A stretch of 64,000 nucleotides of DNA. Source: Datura wrightii (Eukaryota; Streptophyta; Magnoliopsida; Solanales; Solanaceae). Position numbers and translations under genes: made by a program. The notes under the pieces are model-generated. The model was not told the DNA's origin and searched no databases. It saw only the letters and a program-made list of their open reading frames with translations. The stretch covers positions 38,153,001 through 38,217,000 of the forward strand of contig JASDFA010000019.1 in NCBI GenBank assembly GCA_035772735.1, read 5' to 3'. Positions 46,852-58,283 of the stretch are shown here, piece after piece (within the stretch, counting starts at the first letter, position 1; each line of letters starts with the position of its first letter).

Positions 46852-47115
46852 TGTTGGGCTTGTGGAGGCCTGATTAATTAGGCCCGTTAGAAACCCTAAT
46901 AACCCTAATCTATTTCTATAAATAGATAGCTTGTACTTGTAATCTATACACCACAAGAGAGAGAGTAATAAAATTCCTCCTAGTTGCAGTTGTGGACTAG
47001 GTCGTGAGACCGAACCACGTAAATTCGTGTGTGTCGTTTGTGTTCCATTTTTCTCTATTTTCTCGCAGTTAATTTGTGTGTGTGTGCTTATTGTTGTTAT
47101 TCCGTTGTCCCAACA
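46852..47115 (+). repeat. Copia derivative 3' LTR
   Basis: 264 bp, the same length as the 5' LTR, with four substitutions and no indel by eye. Confidence 0.95.
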
Positions 47116-47120
47116 CATGT

Positions 47121-49086
47121 ACCATCACACAAATATAGTTCTTTAGAAATTATTAGTTAATATTGTATTTAAAAATATAAAAGCTAATTATTTTTACGGC
47201 GACATTTTATTTAGTATCATTAAGATGGTAGAAGATAATTATGTTTATTACAGAAATGTATTTAATTAGTTTTTAGAGGTCAAGTTCAAATATTTCTCTT
47301 TGGCTTCGCATATATAAAATTATAATGAAGACTAGAAAAATTTTAAAAAAAATTTAGCGATGGGTGAGAAAAGTAGAAGAAAGAGTTTGTTGACTGAAGA
47401 ATGTTCTTAGTAAAGCCAAACATATGATATAGTAAAGTGCTTAGGGAGGATAGTTGCTATTTTAACTGAATTTTTCCTACCCGTTCCTTAGCCTACATTA
47501 CAACTGTATAAGTCCTCTTTAATCTTAAATGATAACTCTCTTGGATTAGTGGAGTGGATATACCAAACTCAAGCCTATGGGTTGTTATTTGTGATGCATG
47601 TTAATTTCTTTATGAGAAGAGCATGCATGTTTGAATTATATACTCATTGTTTGACTAATTAATTCCTATGGTGAGATCACATGGTTGACACAAGAATTGC
47701 AGATTATTCGGTTGTTTAAGTTAAGGGCATGAAAGCATTTCCAAATGCTTAAGATGGAGGGTGAGTTAGTTTTTGAGGCTGCGCTGTTTTGAAAAGATCA
47801 TTTGTGAATTTTCAAATGATTGCATTGGTGAGAAGAATTGTTGTTTCTGGTTGTTACATCTTTGTCTTGTGTAGACCTATTCAAGTTGATTAATTTTTGT
47901 GAAGGCTAGATGAGAAATTAGGCATGTGAATTTCAAGAGCGATCAAGAACTTATGTGTGAGGTGTTGATATGAGGCTAAAACATTATATATTTCTCCATC
48001 GTTCGCCTCACATCTGGGGATTTTTCTTTGAACAATAATTGCATGATTACTCTTATGATGGATATTTTTTATGTGTAGGATGAAAATGAGGAAGTTCAAG
48101 CTAAAATGAGAATATAGGAGAGTTTCAAAGTTTGAGTAGGAGTCCCTAGGGCCAATCCGGAGTTAATCAAGATTCAAGAGAAAGTGAGGAAACTAAAATC
48201 ACAAGAAAACAAGGAATAAAGGAAGAAAAGCCCCGTTGCATCAATGGCCATTCTGCGAGCCGCGTCACGACAATGTAAATCAATCATGCTTGAGACTAAA
48301 AATTCTAAGACCCTGTTAATTTGGCTTAACTCGTCGTTGGTTGCTACGTGGGCCACATCGTTGTAGAACAAATCTATGAAAAATTCTTCACTTCATTTAA
48401 TGAAGTGTAATTTTGTCTTTGAAAATTATTTAGGAACCCCATATATACATCAAATAGACAATTTTGAGGGGATATCAAGTCTAGCACGCATAGAAAAGGA
48501 AATGAATATCTTTCATAGATATAAATTATACTATCTCTTTCTTTCATAATTGAACAATTGCTATTCATGAGTTCTTTACTTCATAATCGAATCATAAGTG
48601 GCAAAACTTTTTAGTTCTAAGGATGTGGCATTTTAATGAAGGTTGAAGTTTTACAGTTGTACGCTTATAACATTTTTCGTTATTGAGTTGCTTATTTTTT
48701 CTTGAACCTAATTATTTGATTTTTTTGGACATTATCAAATATCATAATTGGCTCATAAGTTGAAATTGGAAGAGGGAATTTGTGAGCGTAATAAGAAAAA
48801 GTAGCGCTTCATTGTGAACTCTATCAAGAAGGGGAGTGATTCGCTAACGTGGATAGGAATATACCTGTTTGTCTTTCTTAGTTAATACATATGAAATATC
48901 ACATGCTCTTCACTATCAACCGATGACCATAGGAATATAGGCATTAGAAATAGTCGATTATACTTTGAGTTATCAGACTGATGCTCAATAAGTGATATCA
49001 ACCTACAACTAGTAACTTAGAAGAATAAGTGTACAACTAGCAAACTCAACTAGATTGTCAATCAACCATGATGCTAGATCTCTCTC
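47121..49086. other. AT-rich intergenic DNA
   Basis: Two kilobases with no credible gene. The stretch around 48060-48370 has the flavour of an old LTR (a GC-rich CGCGTCACGAC word in AT-rich DNA), but I could find no ends, PBS or duplication. Short open frames here lack similarity to anything I know. Confidence 0.5.
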
Positions 49087-51041
49087 TGTCACGACCCAAT
49101 TGGCCATGATTATCACACACACTAACCCTCTCTCCCCGGTGGGCGAACCAATGATTCCCAATCATTAACCCAAAATTTATCATTCACAAGAAAACTTTCA
49201 CTACAATACGATAATTAAATTAATTATCAAAAGCAACCGATACCAAAACAAACTTCACTACAAATCCCAAGACCGATCGGCATTGCACCAGATGTCTCCT
49301 TACAACTTTACGAAATGCTAAGTCTAAAATATAAAGGAAAAGTCATAATGTCTAGAAAAAGAAAGACATCCTCGATGTGAGAGTGGTAATTCCTCTTTGG
49401 TCAGCTCAGCTCTCAAACTACGTTGTTTCTTTATAGGTGAGGATGTGAAGAACTTCTTGGATCAAATTCTGCGCTCAGAAAAGAAGTCAGGTGTAGGGTC
49501 AGTACAAAGCACAGTACTGGTAGGCATCATCGGTCGACCCTCAATAATAAAAAATATTTACAGTAATAACAATACAAGGCCAGTCTTCAACATAAAAAGA
49601 ACCTACAAAATATTTCATACACAAAAGCTCCACTCAGGGAAACAGACAGCCTACTCAATGGATTGGGCCATTCGCTGCAGCGGTCTCGCTGCAACGGAAA
49701 GGTTTCCGCTACAGCGGTACTGCCTTAGGCAGTAGCTCGACCATGCTGCACTTTCCCAGTTCTTCAGCTTAAATGGTTCATTATTCACATAATCCACTAA
49801 TATCTCTTAGATAAGCACATTTAAGAACAACAATTAACATCATCAAGAACCACTCACGAGTTCAACAGGAAATACAACAGAAACCACTCATCAGTTCCCA
49901 CATCATGACAAGTCACACTTAGAACTAGAGACACGTTCTTCAATATCCAAGATCATATAACATAACTATAATTGACAAAACCTCTTAGCACATTTTTCAT
50001 ACACTTCATTTGCATATAAGGACAACACCACATAAGTAACATGCATAATATGAAAACCAAAGATGACATGACGTGCACACGCCTCCACCATCTCACCATA
50101 AATACTCGATCACAAAATCAGTGTACACACATGCCAGAGGATTTTATTTCTGCCCTTCTAGTCGTGACCTATAGGGGACCCTAGAAATCCATATACCATA
50201 CCGATATGGTACCTGCTTCCACTCATATGCTCGTCTGGATGCTCCCCTCGAACACAAGTCACTCAATAACAATATTCGCTCGCCCGAATACTCCCCCCAG
50301 GCTTGAGCCTCTCGTTTCAGGAAATAGTTAATATTTTCACCATTCTCATCCTTAAAACATAACAAGGTGCATTACATAATCGAAATCATATATGTGATAA
50401 CCCTATCCATTCATCAAAGTCTATGCTCCATTCCCTCACTTGCTCAAATACAACACTAAGTTCATATGATAGATTCATAATACGAAGTTCATTACACACT
50501 TCTACGTGATCACAACAATAGATTATACTCATCTTATATCAACATGATAATTTCCATTTATTCACATAAAAATTACTCATAACAAAAAATGTCTGAAGAC
50601 CAATCAAATATAATCATTACATAAGCATACAAGCCGTTATGCAGGGTCTGACCCTATTACCATAACCTACCTTGATTTTGGACACAAAGAGTCAACTACT
50701 TCACTGGAGCCTTACCCTTTCTCACAGCCTTGGAGTGCTCGTAATCTACAATAAATAAAGAGTAATTCATTGCTCCTTTTTCGAGATAAGGGTTTTAGAA
50801 GATCAAACCTTCCCCATCAGGGCACTTTCAAAAGTGAACCCTAAGTTCTAGGTCCCAATTCTTGCATAACCCTCTCAATTCTCATATAACCCCCTTCTCA
50901 ACAATAATCTTAGGGGAGTGATTATTTCAAGAATGCACAGTGTTATACTTAGTTTATTTCACAACCTCCCTATCCGATCCTTAGCCAGATTTTTGTGTTC
51001 TATTCCCTTAACCCTCCCGTAACGACATTCGGGTTGTTACA
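49087..51041 (-). repeat. Element F 3' LTR
   Basis: 1955 bp, TGTAACAACCCG to GGGTCGTGACA on the minus strand. It shares the GGAGCATCC / CTCGAACACAAG region with LTR B (50230-50300 against 23160-23215). A palindrome cluster CGCTGCAGCGGTCTCGCTGC lies at 49672-49691, matching the B-type CCGCTGCAGCGAGACC word. Confidence 0.87.
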
Positions 51042-51104
51042 TCAATACCAATTAAAATACTGTTTATCCCAAAATGATCTATACAAAAGTAGGAATGAAA
51101 CGTA

Positions 51105-51541
51105 CCAAATTTTATGAATAACTGGGGATATTTGACCCACATATCAGCCTCGGTCTCCCAAGTGGCTTCTTCAACCGGACGGTCCTTCCACTAGACTTTT
51201 ATTTTCAAAATCTCCTTGGACCTCAACTTCCGAACTTCTCTAGCCAATATCGCTATAGGTTCCTCCTCATATGAAAGATTCTCATCCAGCAGCATAAAGT
51301 CCTAATTGATGATATACGTTCCATCTCGATGGTACTTTTTCAGTATAGACACATGGAATGTTGGATGCACTCCAGACTGACCTAGTGGCAATGCCAGCTT
51401 ATAAGCCACTTCCCCCACATGCTGGAGTATTTTAAATGGCCCAATATACCTTGACCTTAGCTTGTTCCGCTTTTCAAATCTAATCACCCCCTTCATAGGG
51501 GACACCTTAAGTAGTACTTGCTCCCCTTCCATGAACTCCAT
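51105..51541 (-). pseudogene. Element F integrase C-terminus with chromodomain-like end
   Basis: EGEQVLLKVSPMKGVIRFEKR, YIGPFKILQHVGEVAYKL and HPTFHVSILKKYHRDGTY (51541-51302), then a stop, followed by ILAREVRKLRSKEILKIKV and PVEEATWETEADMWVKYPQLF to about 51105. This is the same tail as in B, A and C. Confidence 0.83.
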
Positions 51542-51689
51542 GTCCCTGACTTTCTTGTCTACGTATTGCTTCTACCTACTCTGAGCAGCCACCAGATGGT
51601 CCTGAATGATTCGAACCTTTTCCAAGGATTCTTTTAACAAACCCATCCCCCAAGGTCTCATTTCAAACGCATCAAACCACCCAATTGGG

Positions 51690-52640
51690 GATCGACGCTT
51701 TCTCCCTTACAAAGCTTCAAAAAGTGCCATACCAATGCTTGAGTGGTAGCTATTGTAATAGGCAAACTCCGTCAATGGTAAGAACTTGTTCCAATGATCC
51801 GTAAAGTCTATCACGCACACCCGAAGCATGTCCTCCAACACTTGAATAGTGCGCTCTGGTTGCCCGTCTGTCTAAGGATGGAAGGTTATGCTCAAGTCCA
51901 ACCTTGTACCCAACTCGGCATGTAAAGTCCTTCAAAAATGGGAAGTGAACTGAGTGCCTCTGTCCGGTACAATGGAAACAGGTACCCCATGTAACCAAAT
52001 AACCTCCTTCACATACATCTTGGCTAGTTTCTCCGAATTGTAAGTCACTTGGACTGGCAACAAATGAGCAGAATTGGTCAACCTGTCCACTATAACCCAA
52101 GTTGAATCAAACTTTACCAAAGTCTTGGGAAGACCAACCACAAATTCCATATCTATCCTTTCCCATTTCCACTCAAGGATAGGCATTTGCTAAAGAACTC
52201 CTCCAGGCTTTTGGTACTCGTACTTCACCTGCTGACAATTTAAACACTGAGCCACATAGTCTATAATATCTCGCTTCATCCTAACCCACCAATAATGTTG
52301 TTTTAGATCATGGTACATCTTCGTGACTCTGGGGTGAATGGAGTACCTCGAGTTGTGAGCTTCTGCCAAAAGAGTTTTAATTAGCTCACGAACTCGAGGA
52401 ACACACACCCACCCCTTTATTCTCAAGACCCCTTCATAATCTAACACTATTTTCTTGGCCTCTCTGGCCAGGACTTTATCTCTAATTTTGCACAACTTTT
52501 CATCTTCAAATTGTCTGGTCTTGATTTCCTCCAACGGCAAGGATTTAGCCTCTAGGTTGTCTAACACTCCACTAGTTTCGGTCAGCGACAATCTTACTAA
52601 GTTGTTTGCCAAAGTCTGGACTTCCCTGGCCATCAGCCTT
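51690..52640 (-). pseudogene. Element F integrase zinc-binding and catalytic core
   Basis: The zinc-binding segment SIHPRVTKMYHDLKQHYWW ... CLNCQQVKYEYQKPGG is open to 52190. The core is open at 52186-51932 (IDMEFVVGLPKT with the first Asp; PDRGTQFT with the second). After a stop, PERTIQVLEDML supplies the Glu in the 51850 region. Thus all three catalytic acids survive, but two stops split the core. Confidence 0.83.
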
Positions 52641-52679
52641 TGAGTAGCCTCCAAGAAAGCCAGGCTACCCATGCTCACC

Positions 52680-54163
52680 ATCTTTCTGTTCAACGCGTTT
52701 GTTACCACATTAGCCTTCCCTGGGTGATATAAGATGGTGATGTCATGATCTTTAAGCATCTCCATCCATCTCTTCTACCTCAAATTGAGATCTTTCTAGG
52801 AGAATAAAAACTATAAGATATGATGATCCGTGAACACCTCACATCGAGCTCCATATAGATAGTGCCTCCAAATTTTCAGTGCGAACACTACCACTGCAAA
52901 CTCTAAATTATGTGCAGGGTAGTTCTTTTCATCCACCTTTAGCTATCTTGAGGCATACGTAATAACCTAACCTTCCTGCATCAACACAGCACCCAATCTA
53001 GACCGTGAGGCATCACAATACACAAAAAAATCCTTACCTTCCACGGGTAACAACAGAATAGGTGTTGTGGATAGCAGAGTCTTGAATTTATGGAAGCTCG
53101 CTTCGCATTCATCAGACCATTCGAAGGGCACATCCTTTTGTGTCAACCTGGTCAATGCCGAAGTGATAGAGGCGAACCCCTTTACGAACCGATGGTAGTA
53201 ATTGGCCATCCCCACAAAACTTCAAATTTCTGTCACATTGGTTGGTCTTTCCCAGTTCCTAACCGCCTCCACCTTTTGTGGATCAACTCGTACTCCCTCC
53301 ATGGAAACCACATGCCCCTAAAAGGACACTAATTCCAACCAAAACTCACACTTGGTGAATTTGGCATACAACTACTTCTCCTTCAACAATCCTAGCACAA
53401 TGCCTAAATGATTTTTATACTACTTCTTGGTCTTAGAATACACCAAAATATCATCAATAAATACAATGACAAAGGAATCCAGGTCGGGTTTGAAAATACA
53501 ATTAATCATGCTCATGAATGCAACCAGAGCATTAGTGAGTCCGAAAGACATGACCCAAAACTCATAATGCCCATACTTGGTCCGAAAGACTGTCTTAGGA
53601 ATATCATCACCCCAAATTTTCAACTAGTGATAACCTGACCTCAAATCGATCTTAAAAAATACAGCCGCTCCCTATAACTGGTCAAACATGTCATTTATCT
53701 GAGGAAGAGGGTACTTATTCCAAACAGTTACCTTGTTCAACTAGCGGTAGTCGATGCACATCAGCATACTACCATCCTTTTTCTTTACAAACAAAACTGG
53801 GGCACCACACGGCGATACACTCGGTCTAATAAATCCCTTAGCAAGCAACTCTTGCAACTGCTGTTTGAGTTCTCTCAACTCAGTAGGTTCCATTCGGTAT
53901 GGAGGAATAAAAATGGGTCGGGTTCCTGGTTCCAACTCTATACAAAAATCTATATCACGTTCCGGCAGCATTCCGAGCAAATATGCAGGGAAAACCTCTA
54001 AGAACTTGTAAACAACAGAAACTGACTCTATGGAAGGACCTTCTGAACTAATGTCCCGAACATGAGCCAAATACGCTGAACAACCCCGCTCTATCAACTT
54101 ACAGGTACGAATATAAGAGATAAGATTCTTAGGAGTAGGGATATAATTCCCTTTCAACTCCAA
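52680..54163 (-). pseudogene. Element F reverse transcriptase and RNase H
   Basis: 54163-53741 carries the protease-RT linker (YLAHVRDISSEGPSIESV) and RT start (PIFIPPYRMEPTELRELKQQ, MLMCIDYR, then stop). 53623-53420 carries MSFGLTNALVAF and the catalytic VFIDDILVYS. 53215-52967 carries GMANYYHRFVKGFASI and YCDASRSRLGAVLMQ. 52765 on begins MEMLKDHDITILYHPGKANVV. RNase H between 52966 and 52766 is broken by stops. Catalytic Asp residues of RT are intact. Confidence 0.85.
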
Positions 54164-54194
54164 TGATGACCCTGGACCTAATATAGTGACAGTC

Positions 54195-54605
54195 TTAGCA
54201 TAGCAATGTAGAATTGGCGTGGTAAGGGGACAAACAACTCATTCCCAAGATTATATCAAAATCAACCATTTCTAAGATCACTAGGTCCGCTAGGGTGTTA
54301 AATCCCATGAATTCAATAATGCAATCACGAACAACCCTATCCACTAACACAGAATCCCCAATAGGAGTGAACACACGAATAGCAGTATTAAGCACATCAC
54401 ACACAAGACCATGACCCAAAGCAAAATAAGTAGACATAAATGAAAATGTAAAGCCCGAGTCAAATAATGCAATAGCCATTCTATCAGCCACGAAAATCAT
54501 ACCTATGATAATAATTTCTAAAGTCTCTGCCTCTGTTCTACTAGGAAAAACATAGAAATGAGCCTGGTTACCAGCCCGAGAACCACCCCGGTTGGGCTGT
54601 GCCAC
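54195..54605 (-). pseudogene. Element F aspartic protease
   Basis: 137 open codons. The N-terminal part is a Gly/Arg/Ser-rich Gag tail and TEAETLEIIIIGM. The active loop is ALFDSGFTFSFMSTYF (DSG, third position Phe for the usual Ser). IRVFTPIGDSVLVDRVV and MVDFDIILGMSCL follow. The fold is complete in one frame, though the GMSCL end replaces the usual GMDWL. Confidence 0.83.
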
Positions 54606-54639
54606 CCCTCTACCTGCCTAGGTGCCATCCCTACCTACC

Positions 54640-55577
54640 TAAGAACGTCCTATGCCCTTCGGAATGCCACCTCTAGTAAATGGTTAACCACCTCGTCCCA
54701 GTTGTGGACGATTTGAACTGAAAGTACTATCTCCTCTTCCGATAAGGACTGGAGCTCGAGGAGCCGGATGAGAAATAATCTACCCGCACTATTCGAACCT
54801 AGGGCACCATCTGCGGATGTGTCCATACTCACCAAACTCATAACAAACACTCTTAGTAAATGGTCTCTATGCTGGAACAGAGGAAATAGGGCGAGCTATG
54901 GAGTCAGAGCGAACCATCTGTGTACCTCCGATTGCACCTGACGGTCGCAGAGCTGTCCCTAGTGAACCTCTGGCTGACACCTGTATGGCAGATTGAATAG
55001 GGTGCCCAGAGAAACCCTATGGTGCTGGATCCTTCACATAAGAATCACTGAAAGAGCCAACTCTCTGAGCCTTCTTCTCTCTCCTACCTCACCCCTTCAA
55101 CCGACTTCACGTACCCAACAACCTCCTAAAAGGTCTTACCTGAAGAGATCATATACAGCTGGTACCTGGAGACCTACATTTAGGCCTTTGACAAATCGTC
55201 TGATCCTCTCTTCCTCGTTGGGCAGTAAGGGCAGAGCATATCTGCACAATGAGTGAAACCGGACCTCGTATGCAGCAACTGATAAGCTCCCTTTCTCAAT
55301 AGTAGTGAACTCATCCTGCCTCCTATCCCTGAGGGTGCGGGGAACATATTTCTCCAAGAATGTGGAGTAAAATTGGGTCCAGGACAATGATGCTGACCGG
55401 GCTGGTCTGCACTCCATGAAAGCCCTTCACCAAAGCTTTGCATCACCCATCAGCTGGAAGGTGACGAACTCAACACCATACTTCTCCACTGCTCCCATAT
55501 TATGGAGCCATTCGTGGCAATCAATGATAAATTCATAGGCATCCTCTGCCTCTATGCTGTAGAAGGGGTGAGGCCTC
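54640..55577 (-). pseudogene. Element F gag, C-terminal two thirds
   Basis: PHPFYSIEAEDAYEFIIDCHEWLHN leads to FVTFQLMGDAK, then MECRPARSASLSWTQFYSTFLEKYVPRTL, SLCRYALPLLPNEEERIRRFVKGLN (55417-55136). After this the frame breaks repeatedly down to 54640; no complete zinc knuckle was seen (a remnant may lie at 54850-54790). The N-terminus is lost at 55578, where the C-like LTR begins. Confidence 0.78.
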
Positions 55578-55578
55578 A

Positions 55579-55689
55579 TGTTATACCCTGGGAACCCAAG
55601 GACCAGACCCGTGAGTCAAACGGGAAAAATCTATAAAATATTGCATCAGTGCAGGACGAGACATTGTACGACCCGTCAGGAAGCCCCAC
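55579..55689 (+). repeat. Start of a C-like LTR, cut by element A (plus)
   Basis: TGTTATACCCTGGGAACCC, then GGACCAGACCCGTGAGTCAAACGG-type sequence, aligns with the first ~110 bases of LTR C (3539 on). The remainder must lie beyond element A, outside the window. It is itself inserted in element F's gag. Confidence 0.75.
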
Positions 55690-55822
55690 TGTTACACCCC
55701 GTAAATTCTTGACATTTAGATGGCCTATTCACATGTTGGTTAAGAGTTTTAAAATGTCATACGTGCTAGAAAAAGGGCCCGGGGAGTGACCGGACAAGCG
55801 CCAAGTCGGAGTGTCGCAAGGC

Positions 55823-55888
55823 AAATGCGACTTATAAATCGCATTCGACAAATGCGACTTATAAATCGCATTCGACAAATGCGACTTA
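55823..55888. repeat. 27-bp tandem palindrome in the U3 of element A (plus)
   Basis: Two full units and a partial third of a 27-bp sequence with arms AATGCGA / TCGCATT around CTTATAAA. It occupies the exact place, between GGACAAGCGCC and CAAGTATATAA, where the minus copy has the CTCCG/CGGAG palindromes. A diverged copy begins again at about 63981 in the 3' LTR. Confidence 0.88.
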
Positions 55889-55899
55889 AAGGCCCCAAG

Positions 55900-55906
55900 T
55901 ATATAA
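55900..55906 (+). promoter_or_regulatory. TATA box of element A (plus) 5' LTR
   Basis: TATATAA in the context CAAGTATATAAG, eleven bases after the palindrome array. Confidence 0.65.
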
Positions 55907-58005
55907 GCCCCTACTTCAGTTTTTAAGTGATAATTATCAATATTTCCAGTGACTAAACCAGAGAACAGTAGAGAAACAAAGAGGACGAAGGTTTCCATTA
56001 AAATTCCTTCCGTTTAAGCTGTTAAACGCGGTCCAAACTCAAATTAACTTCGGGTAGCGAAGTAGAAAGCTACAGGGAGCATTCCTAAGGAGTTAGTTTT
56101 GTGAAATTCGGCCGGTGAATCATCATCCTACAGAGCTAAGGTAAGTCGAATTGCTCCAAATTAGTGTCAATATACTCCTAGCCCTAAAGTGAGTATTTCT
56201 CCCTTCTGTACTTCCGAGAAATAGCGAGTTTTCGGTTGTTTTTTCTATAAGTCAAAGTTTGGGCAGTAAATATATTCAAAGTAGTGTTTTATTCTAGAAT
56301 ATTGATGAATTTAGTTTTATTTTCTATGAATATGAATGCAGTTGGAAGAAATAGTTGGATGTTGGCCGAGTTACGCTAGTTAGTCAAGAAGCCGGTAACT
56401 AAGGTATGTAAAGCCAATTTCTTCGGCAAGATAGTAATTCTAGCATAGTAGAATAGAGTAAATTCCAGAAGAAAGTTTCAGAAGCCGAGTATTATGCACA
56501 ATATGAATTCAGTAAGCATGTCTGAGTTATTATACAATATGCAGAATAAAAGTCAGTAAATTAGTATCAGACAGCGAGATATTATTCCAGACTCAGTATA
56601 ACTCAGTATCAGATTTAGTTTAATTCAGCAAGAGATTCAGAATAGAATATCAGATCATGGATAGTATTATCAGATTTATTATACATGTTATATGTGATTA
56701 TTGTTGCTTGTAGAGACCTGATTGTTTTATGTGGGCACCCTTAGAGCTTCCTTGCCGCCCCAGGGTTAATAGTTGTGTCAACTCGCCCGCAAGAGGGTGA
56801 GGATACGTCACTCCAAGGAGTGGCATGCCGTCCGCTAGAGGACGAAGATGGGGAGCAGCATTCCCTATAGCAGGCTGATCAGCATTATAGCATACCCCTG
56901 TCGAGCGCTTGCGCCCAGGGCATAGATTACAGATTACAGATCACAGATCTCATATTACAGTTTACAGGAGTCCTCCGGACTCAAATACAGCTATATTCAC
57001 GGGCCCAGAGAGCCCAAGTTGCATACCCAGGGGGCTAACGGGATGGTCATAGTTACTAGATGAGTGGAGTGAATTGTTATTTTTGGATGGCGACCCGGGT
57101 AGGGGTATATAGATTGCATGTTGATTGGTACCTTCCGACTTATGGGGGTTGGTATAGGTTCTTGTATGCTATATGTGTTATTTATTAAATTGATAGATAG
57201 CAGGACGCCGCATTGACAGGTATGATTCTCACCTTCTCTCCAGTACAATTAAGCTTAGTTTAGATTCTTACATCTCGACAGTCTTAGCCATCTTCTGTTA
57301 TTCAGTAACTATCAGTATTATTGTCTATTTTCAGTTATGTTTAGTTGTTGCTTTGCATACTCGGTACCAGTGGTACTGACGCCCATTTGGGGGCGCTGCA
57401 TTACTTGCCAGCAGGTACTCATAGATGAGGAGCCGATCCCTCGTAATTCCAGCCAGCACACAGAGTCATCAGCTCCTATCATCTGGAGCTTGACAACTAG
57501 AGGTTTATTCCTTTTCTTTTGTTGTACAGTAAAGTAGGTCGGGCCCTGTCCCAACCATCTTATCAGTATTTATAGAGGCTTGCAGATTATATATTCCCTG
57601 TGGTTAGTTGTACCAGTCGTGTGAGGTCATGTCTATGTTTTAGTTTGTTTATGATGGCCGTGTGGGGCCTTATTCAGTTAATAGTTGGTGACCTTGACGG
57701 TCACAGAGTAGTTTAGCATTTAATTCAGCATTTTAGTGAAACTAGTCAGCATGGTGGCCTTGTTAGCCCGCATAGGTTCCTTTATATTACTATTGTTCTG
57801 GTTAGCTGTTGTTGTCTTATAGGTGGCTATAGGCCTAGTCGGTCGGAGGCTGTATTTACAGCCATTATATAGCCCGTTGGTTCCATAAACCTAGAGTTAG
57901 AGCCAGCCTGGCACCAGAAGTGCTTAGGCTCAGTAGTCCAGCAGTTCAGGTCTTAGTAGGGCACCAAGTGCAAGTCATGCCTCCCAAGGCGGGGCGTGAC
58001 AAACA

Positions 58006-58017
58006 TGGTATCAGAGC
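58006..58017 (+). other. Element A (plus) primer-binding site
   Basis: TGGTATCAGAGC, perfect initiator-Met tRNA complement, four bases after the LTR. Confidence 0.93.
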
Positions 58018-58283
58018 AGGTCGTATCCCAAGGAGTCTACAAGCCGTGCTAAGTAGAGTCTTGTCTAAGGATGTGTTGTGCACCACATACCATAGGCTGG
58101 AGGCTGCAAGGCATGATAGGATGGTTACTCTTTATTCATAATCAGTCGTGCCATAGACCAGAACAGTATAGGGTTGAGTCCCTAAAACTTATCATACTCT
58201 TTGTTTACAGATAAAATGGCAGACCAGCGACATCCTGTCACAAGTAGAAGACTGGATACCGCAGCAGGAGAAGCACCAGCAGG

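Larger units (their letters stand above)
44540..47115 (+). mobile_element. Compact Ty1/Copia derivative with gag-protease only
   Basis: 2576 bp with 264-bp LTRs, a PBS, one main coding region and a PPT, flanked by perfect CATGT (44535-44539 and 47116-47120). The LTRs differ at only four positions by eye, so it is the youngest-looking insertion here. It has no integrase, RT or RNase H. In size and content it resembles the non-autonomous plant class called TR-GAG, but it also has protease and an extra tail. It would depend on a related full Copia element. Confidence 0.92.
49087..55578 (-). mobile_element. Element F: Tekay/Del-like Ty3 element, B lineage, 5' part missing
   Basis: On the minus strand it runs from gag (55577) through protease, RT, RNase H and integrase to its 3' LTR (51041-49087). 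Gag's N-terminus, the PBS and the 5' LTR are cut away by the C-like LTR that starts at 55579 and lie right of the window. Coding motifs and LTR sequence match element B. It is less decayed than B: the RT and integrase catalytic residues are intact, but stops occur about every 50-150 codons. 49082-49086 (CTCTC) would be its target duplication. Confidence 0.88.
55690..58001 (+). repeat. Element A (plus) 5' LTR
   Basis: 2312 bp, TGTTACACCCCG to GGGGCGTGACA, collinear with the minus copy's LTRs. Confidence 0.93.

Noticed and set aside
48174..48371. Small minus-strand open frame
   Set aside because: 65 codons in AT-rich DNA, no recognised motif or neighbours.
55729..55998. Frame containing repeated AIYKSHLS segments
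   Set aside because: It reads the 27-bp U3 palindrome antisense; 27 being a multiple of three creates the repeated peptide.
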